This document shows positions 54,756 through 64,000 of a stretch of DNA of 64,000 bases, piece by piece. The position numbers and the translations under genes were made by a program. Positions within the stretch are counted from its first letter, which is position 1. Each line of letters starts with the position of its first letter. The stretch comes from Strigamia acuminata (taxonomy: Eukaryota > Arthropoda > Chilopoda > Geophilomorpha > Linotaeniidae), in assembly GCA_949358305.1 (NCBI GenBank), contig OX442319.1:6138001-6202000 (forward strand), read 5' to 3'. The notes beneath the pieces are model-generated. The model made no database searches and was not told the origin of the DNA. It saw nothing but the letters and a program-made list of their open reading frames with translations.

Positions 54756-55466
54756 ACCGTTAAAAGGCATATTCGCAACTAAAAATGCACATTTACAATT
54801 CAAAATCCAAATCGCATTGAAAATGCATCCTAAAAACTAAAAACACACTTTTAGTGCGGGGCCTAAAATTCGATTCAATGTCTCCAACGGCGTCGGCTCG
54901 CACATCAGTTTCTCACTTTCCGCCGCTTTCCAGTTAACTTTTGCATTCACAACCTTCTTCAAAAATTTGGTCTTGTCGATCTGCTTGGCCGTATCGAAAT
55001 TCCTGGTAGCGATGTCGATCATTGCCTCGGCAAGTCTTTAAAACTGTCTTTTGCAATTTTAAAGTTGAATTATCTCTGCCTTTGACCAAAGACTTGAGAT
55101 GCGCGAAGAAGGTGCCCTCCACCTTGGGTGGGTCCAAATATTCGGGGATTTTTAATTTTTCCGCGAGTTTTTCACGACATTCGTACGAGGTCAGAAATAA
55201 AGTCTTGTTAACCAGAGCTTCCAAATTAGTGGGCCTTGGCATCCGAGCCCAATTGTTTCTACGCAAGTGGAAGCAACCTAGAGCACGGGGTTCGAAATAA
55301 CACCCGTCCCTGGCAAGGTCGAACTCGTAAGAGAAGGATCTGCTTCGCCTGTGACGACAGGGTAGGTCGCAGAAACGGGATTCAAACTATTACTTGAACC
55401 GTTTACGAGTTCCGGAACTGATATATTAACCGTCCCTCTCGTAGCGACAAAGCCACCCGGCGGTAG

Positions 55467-55785
55467 ACCGACGGCAGAGAATAACATTGGCGAAAAAAGT
55501 TTACCCGTTACCCGCCCGTTACCCGTCACCGAAACAATTTCGTACCCGTACCCGCCCGTACCCGGGCTATCCCGAAATCCCCCTACCCGTACCCGCGATT
55601 ACGTGTTCATTGTTCATGGCGGTGCGATTTTACAATGAACTACGGTAGGCGAACGTACAAAAAACGTACCCGTACCCGACCCGTAACCGGGAGTCGCAGG
55701 AGATCTATAACCGTACCCGCCCGTACCCGTAGGGTGCGGGTACGGTTACGGGTACGGGTACCCGATGTTATTCTCTGACCGACGG
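55467..55785. mobile_element. hAT-type MITE inside the gag-like gene (303 bp)
   Basis: The body 55,475-55,777 has 13-bp inverted ends CAGAGAATAACAT and a perfect 8-bp duplication ACCGACGG (55,467-55,474 and 55,778-55,785). The paralogue at ~59,083-59,100 shows the uninterrupted target GGTAGACCGACGGTCGTT. The interior is built of ACCCGT/ACCCGCCCGT repeats on one side and GGGTACGGGTA on the other, so it is GC-rich and strongly foldable. Confidence 0.92.
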
Positions 55786-56229
55786 TCGTTCCCGCTGGCT
55801 GTTGAGCCGTGACCATGGTGTTCATCAGATTTTGCAACTTGGTGAGACTATCCGTAAGCATATTCAGCTTATAATTCATCATTCTAGGCGACGGAGGAAT
55901 TGATTCCTCGTCGCTAGACGAATGGCCAACCACAGGGTTAACGAGACCATTGTCTTCGATCGGTTTTTTAAATGGTGGTTGCTGGTTGCTTGAGTGCCCA
56001 CTCGAGTTGAGCCCTTCCCACCTCCTCAGAACAGACACTTGCCCATTGACAAACGTTACAATACACTGAGGAAGAAAAAAGGCCTCCCCTCCTCCCACAA
56101 GGCTGAAGTAGGTCAGCACTGAGCAACCTCTCCATGCTGACCCTCCTTGTGGGGTCACTATAAGCTATTGTGCAACTCTGGATAAACCAGACTTGCATAC
56201 ATAATAAAAACACTGAGGATATCTCACTG

Positions 56230-57190
56230 GTTCATTCTGTAGTAATGTCTTAATGCTTGTATCTGTGTTGGGTGGTGAATGTGACCAGTGAGGATTCTGT
56301 ATTTTTGCCATTAATGGCACTTGGTAAATGCTGAACAGGCCGATCGGCCTGGTAAAGCAAAAACCTGATTTTGTTAACCAATGGGCTTACGAACTGAGTC
56401 TGATAAATGTTAGACTGTTTTTGTTAGCCACATCCGCCATGTTAGCCGTGTTCACTATTTTTGACTCATTTGGGTGAACAGCTGATCAGATGAATGGGCC
56501 AAACGAATGAAAAATGAGAGCCTCAAAAATTAGGATGCCAACGAAGGCATAGACTATGCCATCTGGCTTTGATTCGGGCTGACCTTTTACCCATAATACT
56601 CTGTACTTCTGCGGTTACGGTTAAGTCCGTCAGACCAAAGTTTTGCAGTGATCGCACTCGAGCTGCAGTAGTTTAGTTTTAAATCTACTGTAATTCCTTT
56701 TTTGCTTAATACCTTGTGAGGATGACTGATCGGCGCTAGTATTTTAACATACTTAGCCAATTCGGTTAAACTTCCTTCGTGCTAAATTATATAAATGCTA
56801 GACTGACAATTGGTCAGTAAATGTGAGTCATTAAACTATACAATTTTCTGGCTTAAAGCCCTAAAATAGTATTATTTCGTTAGCGGTTCTTGCGGTCCAG
56901 AAAAAGGGTTCTAACTTTCTTATTTCTAGAAATAAGAGATGTCATCTGGAATCTGTCTGATTTACATCTGGTAAATTGGGTCCAATGGTTCTGTGAAATG
57001 TAATGGTATTAGTCAGCGACATCCGAGGAGTGCGGTTGGCTTTCGAGCATCACCACAACTTTGGCCGGTCATTGGTTTAAATAACTGCAGACAGATATTT
57101 ACCAATTACCCCGCTGTAACTATCGGAATAAGTACAAGTAATCGATGGGATTTGTTTAGTAAATTGTGAGCAATTTAACTGCCAAATCTT
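56230..57190. other. Gene-free; possible LTR-derived DNA
   Basis: 56,304-56,393 is a 90-bp module shared with 62,513-62,603. After it, about 56,405-56,950 has LTR-like features (TGTTAGACTG start, TATAAATG near 56,790, TCTGGCTTAAAGCCCTAAAA near the end), but a partner LTR was not found in the window. Confidence 0.3.
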
Positions 57191-57585
57191 AGTCCGCCTG
57201 TGAACTTATATAACTTATAATTAATAATTGATGACTTCAGTAACCTTAAGCTATCAATTTGTCCTTAAGTGCAACAAAGTGATATGAAGTGAAGCGAAGA
57301 TGAGGGCTCAAATAAGTACAGTAAGAAACAAAATATCAAAACAAGAGTGCCTGACCTTCTGTTGCAAGGAAGTATATATCCTCGGTCGGATTACTGGGTT
57401 GCCCATTGCTCCAAACCAGAATCCTTCCATTCCCTGAAAACAGGAACTGGATATCCAGGACATAGCTTTCTTTTAGGGAAGAACAGGAACTGGATACACA
57501 GTCATTCAGGATTAAGTCCTCTGTCTTAATCTGAATGCGGTCCGAGCTCTCTGCAGGTGCGAGGGGTGACTTAATCCATAGGTCT
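57190..57585. repeat. Duplicated block (second copy 59,885-60,275)
   Basis: Collinear and highly similar: TTGATGACTTCAGTAA, GAACTGGATATCCAGGACAT, GAACAGGAACTGGATACACA, ATTAAGTCCTCTGTCTTAAT, GCAGGTGCGAGGGGTGACTT. The 60.2-kb copy runs directly on into AGGTCAAGTTTACACTAAAT, while the 57.5-kb copy is interrupted by the chimeric insert that follows. Confidence 0.75.
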
Positions 57586-58150
57586 TTGCACTGGCCTTCT
57601 CAATGTCTTTCCTCCCGGCAACGTCAATTCACACGAACGGATTTTTCCGTTTCTTCCAATGAACGTTTCAGACACTCTTGCCGTTTTCCAAGTCAGGCGG
57701 GGCTGTCCTTGTTCTTGTATAAGAACCAAATCTTCAACCTGTATCCATCCAGTATTATCCTGGACAGGTTCTACGCACTGGTCAGTTGGTGTGCCGAGTG
57801 TACGGTCACATAAGCGACAACGAAAAGCAACATAGCCAGCAATATATCTAAGTGCTTTCTTTGCACAATCAATTGACTTGTCATTTTGACAAATTTGTGC
57901 TGCATCACCCACCAGCCCAACATTTTGGTCACCCATGATGTCATTCATCCTATCATCTTCAGTAATGTCTTGTCCACTATCCACGTCTAGGCCAGCAAAC
58001 AGGTCATGTGTTAAGAACTCCATCTCATCTTCATTATTGCCATCTTCATTAATTGGCTCCTGAGAGACAGATGAGTTTTTTGAAATTTGTATTTCTCCCG
58101 CACAAGAGCTCAAAATTAACAGCCTGATACGGTGTCTCACCTCTACAGGT
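57571..58150 (-). pseudogene. Chimera of P-element-like transposase and BEL/Pao DUF5641
   Basis: One open minus-strand frame of 189 aa. The N-terminal two thirds (acidic linker, then CAKKALRYIAGYVAFRCR) resembles the C-terminal region of P-element/THAP-type transposases. The last ~60 residues (GWIQVEDLVLIQEQGQPRLT, WKTARVSETFIGRNGKI, then RRPVQRP) are a DUF5641-like end of a BEL/Pao polyprotein. The switch is near 57,745. The segment is bracketed by ~35-bp direct repeats (TCTCTGCAGGTGCGAGGGG type at ~57,549 and ~58,160). Neither half has its catalytic core, so it is non-functional as a transposase. Confidence 0.6.
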
Positions 58151-58259
58151 TGTCTGAGCTCTCTGCAGGTGTGAGGGGTGACTTAATCCATAGATCAAGT
58201 TTACACTAAATTCAGTAGAGTTGTAGTATAGCTTGATGCAAATATATTATGTCCATATA

Positions 58260-59240
58260 ATATGCCTCTAGACCTTTTCTGTAATACCAGATAACTTTGC
58301 ATGGCATATCCTCAGGCCTCTTCATAGTGCTAAAAGCAAGGCCACTTTTTCTTGTCATTTTCTCTAGTTCTGGAATTTGTGAGGCCATATCTGTCTTAGA
58401 GCGTTTAGTGCCAAACCCACATATCTATGTAATGTGGTGTTAAATACTTCCTTTAATACCCTAGTAATTCATCTGATAAATTGGATGGATGATGCCACCG
58501 TAAAAATGCATATTCGCAACTAAAAATGCACATTTACAATTCAAAATCCAAATCGCATTGAAAATGCATCCTAAAAACTAAAAACACAGTTTTAGTGCGG
58601 GGCCCAAAATTCGATTCAGTGTCTCCAACGGCGTCGGCTCGCACATCAGTTTCTCAATTTCCACCACTTTCCAGTTTACTTTTGCATTTACTTTCTTCAA
58701 AAATTTGGTCTTGTCGATCTGCTTGGCCGTGTCGAAATTTCCGGCAGCGATGTCGATCATTGCCTCGGCAATTCTTTAAAACTGTCTTTTGCAATTTTAA
58801 AGTTGAAGTATCTGCCTTTTACCAAGGGCTGGAGATCCGCGAAGAAGGTGCCCTCCACCTTGGGTGGGTCCAAATATTTGGCATTTTCGGGAATCTTTAA
58901 TTTTTCCGCAAGTTTTTCACGACATTCGTACGAAGTCAGGAATAAAGTCTTGTTTACCAGGGCTTCCAGATTAGTGGGCCAAGGAATACCGAACGACACA
59001 TCCGAGCCCACTTGTTTCGGAACGGATATAAGCTTACTCTGTATTAACCGTCCCGCTCTTAGCGACAAGGCCACTCGGCGGTAGACCGACGGTCGTTCCC
59101 GCTGGCTGTTGAGCTGTGACCATGGTCTTCATCAGATTTTGCAACTTGGTGAGACTATCCGTAAGCATATTCAGCTTATAATTCATCCTTCTAGGCGATG
59201 GAGGAGGTGATTCCTCGTCGCTAGAACTTAATATGCTGAT
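58260..59240 (-). pseudogene. Gag-like gene, copy B (hAT-free)
   Basis: Aligns with copy A from the 3' block (58,272-58,475) through CEPTPLETLNRILGPALK, PTNLEALVNKTLFLTSYECR and the PSPRRMNYKLNMLTDSLTKL segment at 59.13-59.2 kb. It retains the single ACCGACGG target where copy A has the hAT insertion. It differs from copy A by small in-frame indels (for example AKY inserted after IPEN) and a frame break near 58,760-58,800 (PRQ/ stop). The same function caveat applies. Confidence 0.45.
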
Positions 59241-59369
59241 ATTCTTTGTACATGACTAATTTATGACCAAAGGGTAAAAGCACAGGAATTTAACATAATG
59301 AGAAATGCTTTTTTTAAATGGTGATTGCTGGTTGCTTGAGTGCTTACTCCAGTTGAGCCCTTCCTACCT

Positions 59370-59885
59370 CCTCAGGACAGATAATTGCTCCGGACGATTT
59401 TTGGGATTGAGATTCGACTTACGGGGCGTCTCCCCGTGTAGTCTAGTGTGAAGTTCTTCCTGCCGAGCTGGTACGGGCGCTGTGACGTGTATAGTTCGTT
59501 GTAGGCACTACAACAGAATCGTCGAGCCGAAAGCGTTTATTATCGTGGTCCTTGTTACCTCCCTGTTCTTGGCGAGCGCGTTAGTCGGCTATTCTCTTTT
59601 TTCACCCAACTATGCCGAGTTGATTCAATTGGTGCATTGCGGTCTGGGTCCGGATAAAACCGATTCCAGGCTGCCACTGAGGTTGTGCTGCCTCTTGATC
59701 TTCAATCTGCTGTAGCCAATGCTTGATCTCGTTAGTGGTGAATCCCGCGGTATAAGCTTCTTGCTTGATCCTCGTGGTATATTCTTGTACGAACAAGTCT
59801 CGCAGCTCTTGTGTGATCAAATCCCGCCAGTGGAAGTAATTCCTTCTCTCGCCATCTTCACCCTGATAGTCTTCCTCTAAAAGAT
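59370..59885. other. Unassigned segment with two overlapping open frames
   Basis: The minus strand encodes up to ~113 aa including HWRDLITQELRDLFVQEYTT and HWLQQIEDQEAAQPQWQPG, which look protein-like. The plus strand has a frame with a hydrophobic stretch (AFIIVVLVTSLFLASALVGY). Neither is recognised. It interrupts the otherwise collinear duplicated blocks. Confidence 0.25.
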
Positions 59886-60338
59886 AATTGATAATTGATG
59901 ACTTCAGTAAGCTTAAGCTATCAATTGCCCCTAAGTGCAACAAAGTGATATGAAGCGAAGCAAAAATAAGAGCTCAAATAAGTACAGTGTGAAACAAAAT
60001 ATCAAAACAAGAGCGCCTGACTTTCTGTTGCAAGGAAGTATATATCCTCATTAGGATTACTGGGTTGACCATTGCTCCAATAGGGACACTGGTCATCAGA
60101 ATCCTTCCATTCCCTGAAAACAAGAACTGGATATCCAGGACATAACTTTCTTTTAGGGAAGAACAGGAACTGGATACACAGACATTCAGGATTAAGTCCT
60201 CTGTCTTAATCTGAATGCGGTCTGACCTCTCTGCAGGTGCGAGGGGTGACTTAATTCATAGGTCAAGTTTACACTAAATTCAGTAGAGTTGTAGTATAAC
60301 TTGATGCAAATATATCATGTCTATATAATACGCCTCTA

Positions 60339-60525
60339 GACCTTTTCTGTAATACCAGATAACTTTGCATGGCATATCCTCAGGCCTCTTCATAGGCCAC
60401 TTTTTCTTGTCATTTTCTCCAGTTCTGGAATTTGTGAGGCCATATCTGCCCTAGAGCGTTTAGTGCCAAACCCACGTATCTGTGTAACGTGGTGTTAAAT
60501 ACACCCTTTAATACCCTAGTAATTC
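60339..60525 (-). repeat. Third copy of the gag-like 3' block
   Basis: ACCTTTTCTGTAATACCAGA, GGCATATCCTCAGGCCTCTT, GCCACTTTTTCTTG and GTGCCAAACCCAC match 54,438-54,645 and 58,272-58,475. This copy has a ~19-bp deletion after CTCTTCATAG. Confidence 0.75.
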
Positions 60526-60611
60526 TCTCGTCCAAAAAAAAAACATCTAACAACCCATTCAAGAAACAAATCATTTACTTGCCATTTATATAAAGACTCG
60601 CACTACAGAAG

Positions 60612-61045
60612 AAGCAGTCAATTGTCATTTATGTGCTTTTTCCTGCGTTGAAAGGGGGGATTTAAAAATACATATGCTAACTCATATGAGTCAAAATCTA
60701 TTTAAATGTAACTATTGTAATTTAGCATGTTCAACTGCAAGGAGTCCGACTAGACGTGTAAAAACTCACATGGTGGAAAACCATTTATTTGTCATTTATG
60801 TAATTATTCTTGTATTGAAAGTGGAAGTTTAAAACGTTACAGTGCAGCTCATGCAGGTGAAAAACGACTCAAGTGCCACCTTTGTGCTTATTACTGTATT
60901 CAAAGTGGATATTTATACAGATGAAAAACCATTCAAGGGTTATTTATGTGAGTATTCCAGTATGATATTACAAGTGGGAATTTAAAAGTACACTTAAAAA
61001 CCCATACCGCATAAAAACCATTCAAGTTGCATTTTTGTGCTTATT
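60612..61045 (+). pseudogene. Decayed C2H2 zinc-finger gene
   Basis: The plus strand carries CHLCAFSCVERGDLKIHMLT-H, then KCNYCNLACSTARS..RVKTHM, then further finger pieces in shifted frames, with linker codons recalling DEKPFKG. At least five finger units can be traced, broken by stops and frameshifts and by a shortened unit near 60,920. No promoter or full frame remains. Confidence 0.75.
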
Positions 61046-61276
61046 CTTATAAGCTAATTGATACTTTGACAAAACGTATAGAAAAGCGTTTTTTTGTAAA
61101 CTAAAATTAAGAAAACTGAAATTTATTTTGACTTAAAACAGATTATTTTAATATTAAAAAAAACCTTTACTAATATTTGCAGTGTAATGGGCACTGTAGA
61201 ATTTTTTCGACTGGACTCCTTTCTACCAGGATTATTTTTGAATGTGCAGCATTGCTTATCAGGATCTGCTGGAGAA

Positions 61277-61639
61277 TCAGAGTAGATGTTGCTTTTCTTT
61301 TCTATATTTAAAAAACTTGGTGATTTTAATTACTCTGCAAATTGTTGAAATTTCGTTCTGCTTGAGACAATTTTTAGAATTAGTTAAAATTGCAGCAACC
61401 CGGTACATGTTTTCAACATCACTCTGATATATACGCATTTTTTTCTTGTAGTTCAATTGAGCCCAGTTACTCAATATCATGCTAAATCCCCATTCAACAC
61501 TTTGACGAGACCTGCCCAATCGTTTATTGAACCTTGACATTAAATCGTTTGATATTCGAAATGCAGAAGTAATGTACTTTGAATTTGCATATCCCTGATC
61601 TGCATACAAACGGTGCCAACTACCATCAGGCAAATTCAT
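61277..61639 (-). pseudogene. PIF/Harbinger-like transposase, C-terminal part
   Basis: A 120-aa frame with YADQGYANSKYI (second catalytic Asp region), a Arg/Asn-rich helix (NKRLGRSRQSVEWGFSMILS, with the probable catalytic Glu) and AAILTNSKNCL matches the DDE_Tnp_4 domain of HARBI1-like transposases. The N-terminal half with the first Asp and any Myb-like partner gene are absent. A TAG lies just upstream of the first ATG, so it is a truncated copy. Confidence 0.7.
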
Positions 61640-62512
61640 ATAAGCTTAGCTACTGAATTTTTCCTTAAGACAGCTGATTTGCAAAATGTCTGTTTCCCTT
61701 ATAACCATCAAGAAAATTTAAAACTTAATCTTTTTACCGATATATTTAATAGAAAATACAAACATCTGCATAAAGTTGTAGGTTATTGTAACTGAGCCAA
61801 GAGTGCTGTGTAGTGCTCAGTAAGAAATCAAACTTGTTTGATATGTAGTTTAACATTGCATAAATTATTTTGCAATGTGATGTTTCGCTTCTCTTAAACA
61901 GCTTGACAAGACCAAACCATCTTGCAGGTGGAATAAAACACAGAGTTCTTGAGTACCTACCAAGATAAACATAATTTGATAAACACTTAGTCAGTAACGT
62001 ACTTGCGTGTTGGTAAACAGCAAAAAACTGCCTTTATTTCAGAAATATAAGATGGCGAACAATGGAGGTTTACTGGAGCCAATCCGTAAACCCCTTACAG
62101 TAATGGGGTGCCCCCTTACGGTAGGGAAGTGGACTGTGGAAGGGGTCAAAGTTCGGTGCCAGAGAATCACAAACACTAATCACAAAATTTAAATCAATTG
62201 TTCTCATCTGAGAAATTATGCCCTTCATGGCTGAAAAAGTCATTGGGAATGCCCATAGCATGAGGGGGGCGACAATCAGAGTCTGCCTGTCCGAGTTTTG
62301 AATCTTTCAGGTATTTTTGGGATTTGGTTTGGGTTGGCGTCTTTAGGATGTTATTCGAATTGGCAGAAGCTCTGACAGCTAATTCTGATTCAATTCGATA
62401 AATTTTTTTGATCAACTCACTGAGACTAAAATTAACAATTGTTGAATTTACAACAGAGTAACTTCTAGCAATGCCATTGTTGCGATCCAAGGAATTGTGG
62501 TAAAAATGGCAA
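61640..62512. other. Intergenic, no gene supported
   Basis: Short open frames on both strands (for example 62,194-62,490) lack domains. Part of this may be the degraded 5' half of the Harbinger-like element. Confidence 0.35.
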
Positions 62513-62603
62513 TTTTGTCATTAATGGCACTTGGTAAATGCTGAACAGGCCGATCGGCTTGGTAAAGCAAAAACCTGATTTTGTGAACTAATGGGCTTAC
62601 GAA
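62513..62603. repeat. 90-bp module shared with 56,304-56,393
   Basis: Includes CACTTGGTAAATGCTGAACA, GGCCGATCGGC and GGTAAAGCAAAAACCTGATT. It ends abruptly at the copia integrase truncation point, so it marks an insertion or recombination boundary. Confidence 0.75.
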
Positions 62604-64000
62604 TGTCCGGTATTACACCACTCCATGCCTCCTCAGGAGTTTTATCTGCAGTTGGCGAACGATTCTTCAAATATGTTGCTGTCATGATGGCTTCTCCCCA
62701 ATACTGGTTGCCAAGCGACGCGTCCTGCAACATCGATCTTGCCTTCTCCACCAGAGATCTGTTCGTTCTTTCCGCCACCGAATTTTGCTGGGGCGTATAC
62801 GGCACCGTCAGTTCGTGGACAATTCCATGTTGTTGCATGTAGTCCTTAAATTCCGTCGCGACGTAATCCGTGTCATTATCCGATTGAAGTCGTTTAATCG
62901 TTTGTCCTGTCTGCTTTTCAACGAGCGCCTTGAGTCCCTTGAATCTGTGAAATACTTCATTCTTATGTTTTAACAAATACACAAAAGTTTTCCTCGAATG
63001 GTCGTCAATAAACGTTAAAAAATATCTAGCTCCGTCCATTGTTCCTTCTACCATTGGACCACACACGTCAGTGTGCACAAGTTCAAGTTTTTCGTGTGAA
63101 CGTGGTGTTTTACTACTAGGGAGGGGCACACGGTGTTGTTTCCCTTTTAAACATGGGTCACACACTTTAATTGAGTCCTCTTTCTTTCCAGAAATGTCAA
63201 GACCGTTTACCATACCCCGCAAGGTTTTCATTCCGCTGTCGCTCAAATGTCCAAGCCGTTTGTGCCATATTTTGTTGCTCACACCACTTGCAGAGGTTGC
63301 ACATTTCAGAGCTCGTCCGCCCTTTTCAGTGGTCACAACATCCAAACGATACAGTTCATCTTGGCGACGCAATACACCTATTATTGTAGTACCATACTTG
63401 CGAATTTTGCACCGTCTGTCCCGAAATCGTATTTCCGCTCCATTCTTTTCCATTTGCCGCACAGACAACAAATTTGCATCTAGACCTGGTACAAAATAAA
63501 CATCCAGAAATGCCACCTTTTCAGGCTTTCCATTAACCCGCACAACCAGTTCTACAGTTCCAGTATGCTCTGCGTGAAGCACACCACCGTTTGCAGTGTT
63601 CACCACTATTTTCGATGCATTTATTAAATTACGAAATTGTTCGCGTTGCGATGCCCCGGAATCCACAATCCAATCCGTGCCTGAAGACTTTGACATCAGC
63701 GCTGCAATCGAGACCGTGGCAACGTACGTCTTGTTTGTCAAATTATTCTTGTTTTCTTTCTTTTTCGAGCTCTTGGGCATTTTTACCCAACAATCCACTC
63801 GTTTGTGGCCAAATTTGTGGCACCTATGGCATTTTATTCGCGATAAATCGTTACCCTCATTCCGTTGAAACCGTCCTGAATTTCCCGTGCTCGAGCTGAA
63901 TGCGGCGCTGTTGACTTCCTTCTCTCGGCGCACCTTAACATATTCCGCCGTCATTTAGAATCCACAATTTTCCACGCCATAATCATTGGCTTGAACTCCT
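62590..64000 (-). pseudogene. Ty1/copia gag-pol, 3'-truncated, open to the right edge
   Basis: The frame is open from base 64,000 (gag, ...EFKPMIMAWKIVDSK...) through a zinc knuckle CHRCHKFGHKRVDC, protease DWIVDSGAS, GAG-pre-integrase (KRLGHLSDSGMKTL, CDPCLKGKQ) and the integrase core: Asp in LVHTDVCGP, Asp in RLQSDNDTDYV and Glu in YTPQQNSVAERTN, all present. Immediately after SGAS the usual His/Met-containing segment is missing. The polyprotein stops being copia-like at TPEEAWSGVIPDI (about 62,602), where the 90-bp module begins. Reverse transcriptase and RNase H are lost. No LTR is in the window. Confidence 0.9.

Larger units (their letters stand above)
54430..56213 (-). pseudogene. Gag-like gene, copy A (interrupted)
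   Basis: In minus-strand order: SSDEESIPPSPRMMNYKLNM and TKLQNLMNTMVTAQQPAGTT (55.9-55.8 kb), then the hAT MITE at 55,475-55,777, LPPGGFVATRGTVNISVPEL, then PTNLEALVNKTLFLTSYECR, KLAEKLKIPEYLDPPKVEGT and CEPTPLETLNRILGPALK (55.25-54.84 kb), and a conserved ~205-bp 3' block at 54,438-54,645. Frameshifts separate the pieces. The paralogue is at 58.26-59.24 kb. The modular, Ser/Pro-rich then helical composition suggests a retroelement gag, but I cannot name the clade. Confidence 0.45.

Noticed and set aside
56405-56950. Complete LTR
   Set aside because: LTR-like words are present, but no second copy, target duplication or convincing primer-binding site was found in the window.

Overview
This is a stretch of animal nuclear genome, most likely from an arthropod (insect, springtail or crustacean). 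It is AT-rich, has introns as short as 50-52 bp with GT..AG ends, and carries orthologues of conserved bilaterian genes: the splicing factor CDC40/PRP17, a PROP1-type paired-like homeobox gene and a KDM3-type JmjC demethylase. The mobile fraction (copia, BEL/Pao, LINE, P-element, hAT, mariner, piggyBac and Harbinger-like elements) also fits. The species cannot be fixed from the sequence alone.

Layout. At 1-0.75 kb is the 5' part of an LRR gene on the minus strand. From 0.8 to 20.5 kb there is a dense, self-similar block of nested MITEs, inverted and direct segmental copies, LINE and copia fragments, and two families of small minus-strand genes: a U1-type zinc-finger family (7.0 and 17.2 kb) and a coiled-coil family with a probable C-terminal membrane anchor (fragments at 10.2, 11.8, 14.9, 15.8, 18.6 and 20.4 kb). 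Three TATA promoter copies in this block match the promoter of CDC40, which lies alone at 21.9-23.6 kb, and the CDC40 3' end is duplicated at 20.3 kb. The block therefore appears to have been built partly from CDC40 flanking DNA.

From 28.1 to 41.5 kb lies a complete five-exon PROP1-type homeobox gene with large introns holding several unrelated minisatellites. Downstream is a perfect 25 x 28 bp tandem array (42.3-43.0 kb) and a hAT MITE (44.7 kb). A single-exon CXXC + KDM3 JmjC gene (46.4-48.9 kb, minus) is head-to-head with an unrecognised nine-exon gene (49.5-51.6 kb, plus). A two-exon 78-aa gene follows at 52.5-52.9 kb.

From 53 to 64 kb is a second transposon-rich block: two paralogous copies of a gag-like gene (one interrupted by a hAT MITE whose empty site survives in the other), a Pao/P-element chimera, a decayed C2H2 zinc-finger gene, a Harbinger-like transposase end and a copia gag-pol running off the right edge. 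The single-copy genes look like independent housekeeping or regulatory loci rather than a pathway; the functional theme of the rest is repeated capture, duplication and insertion.
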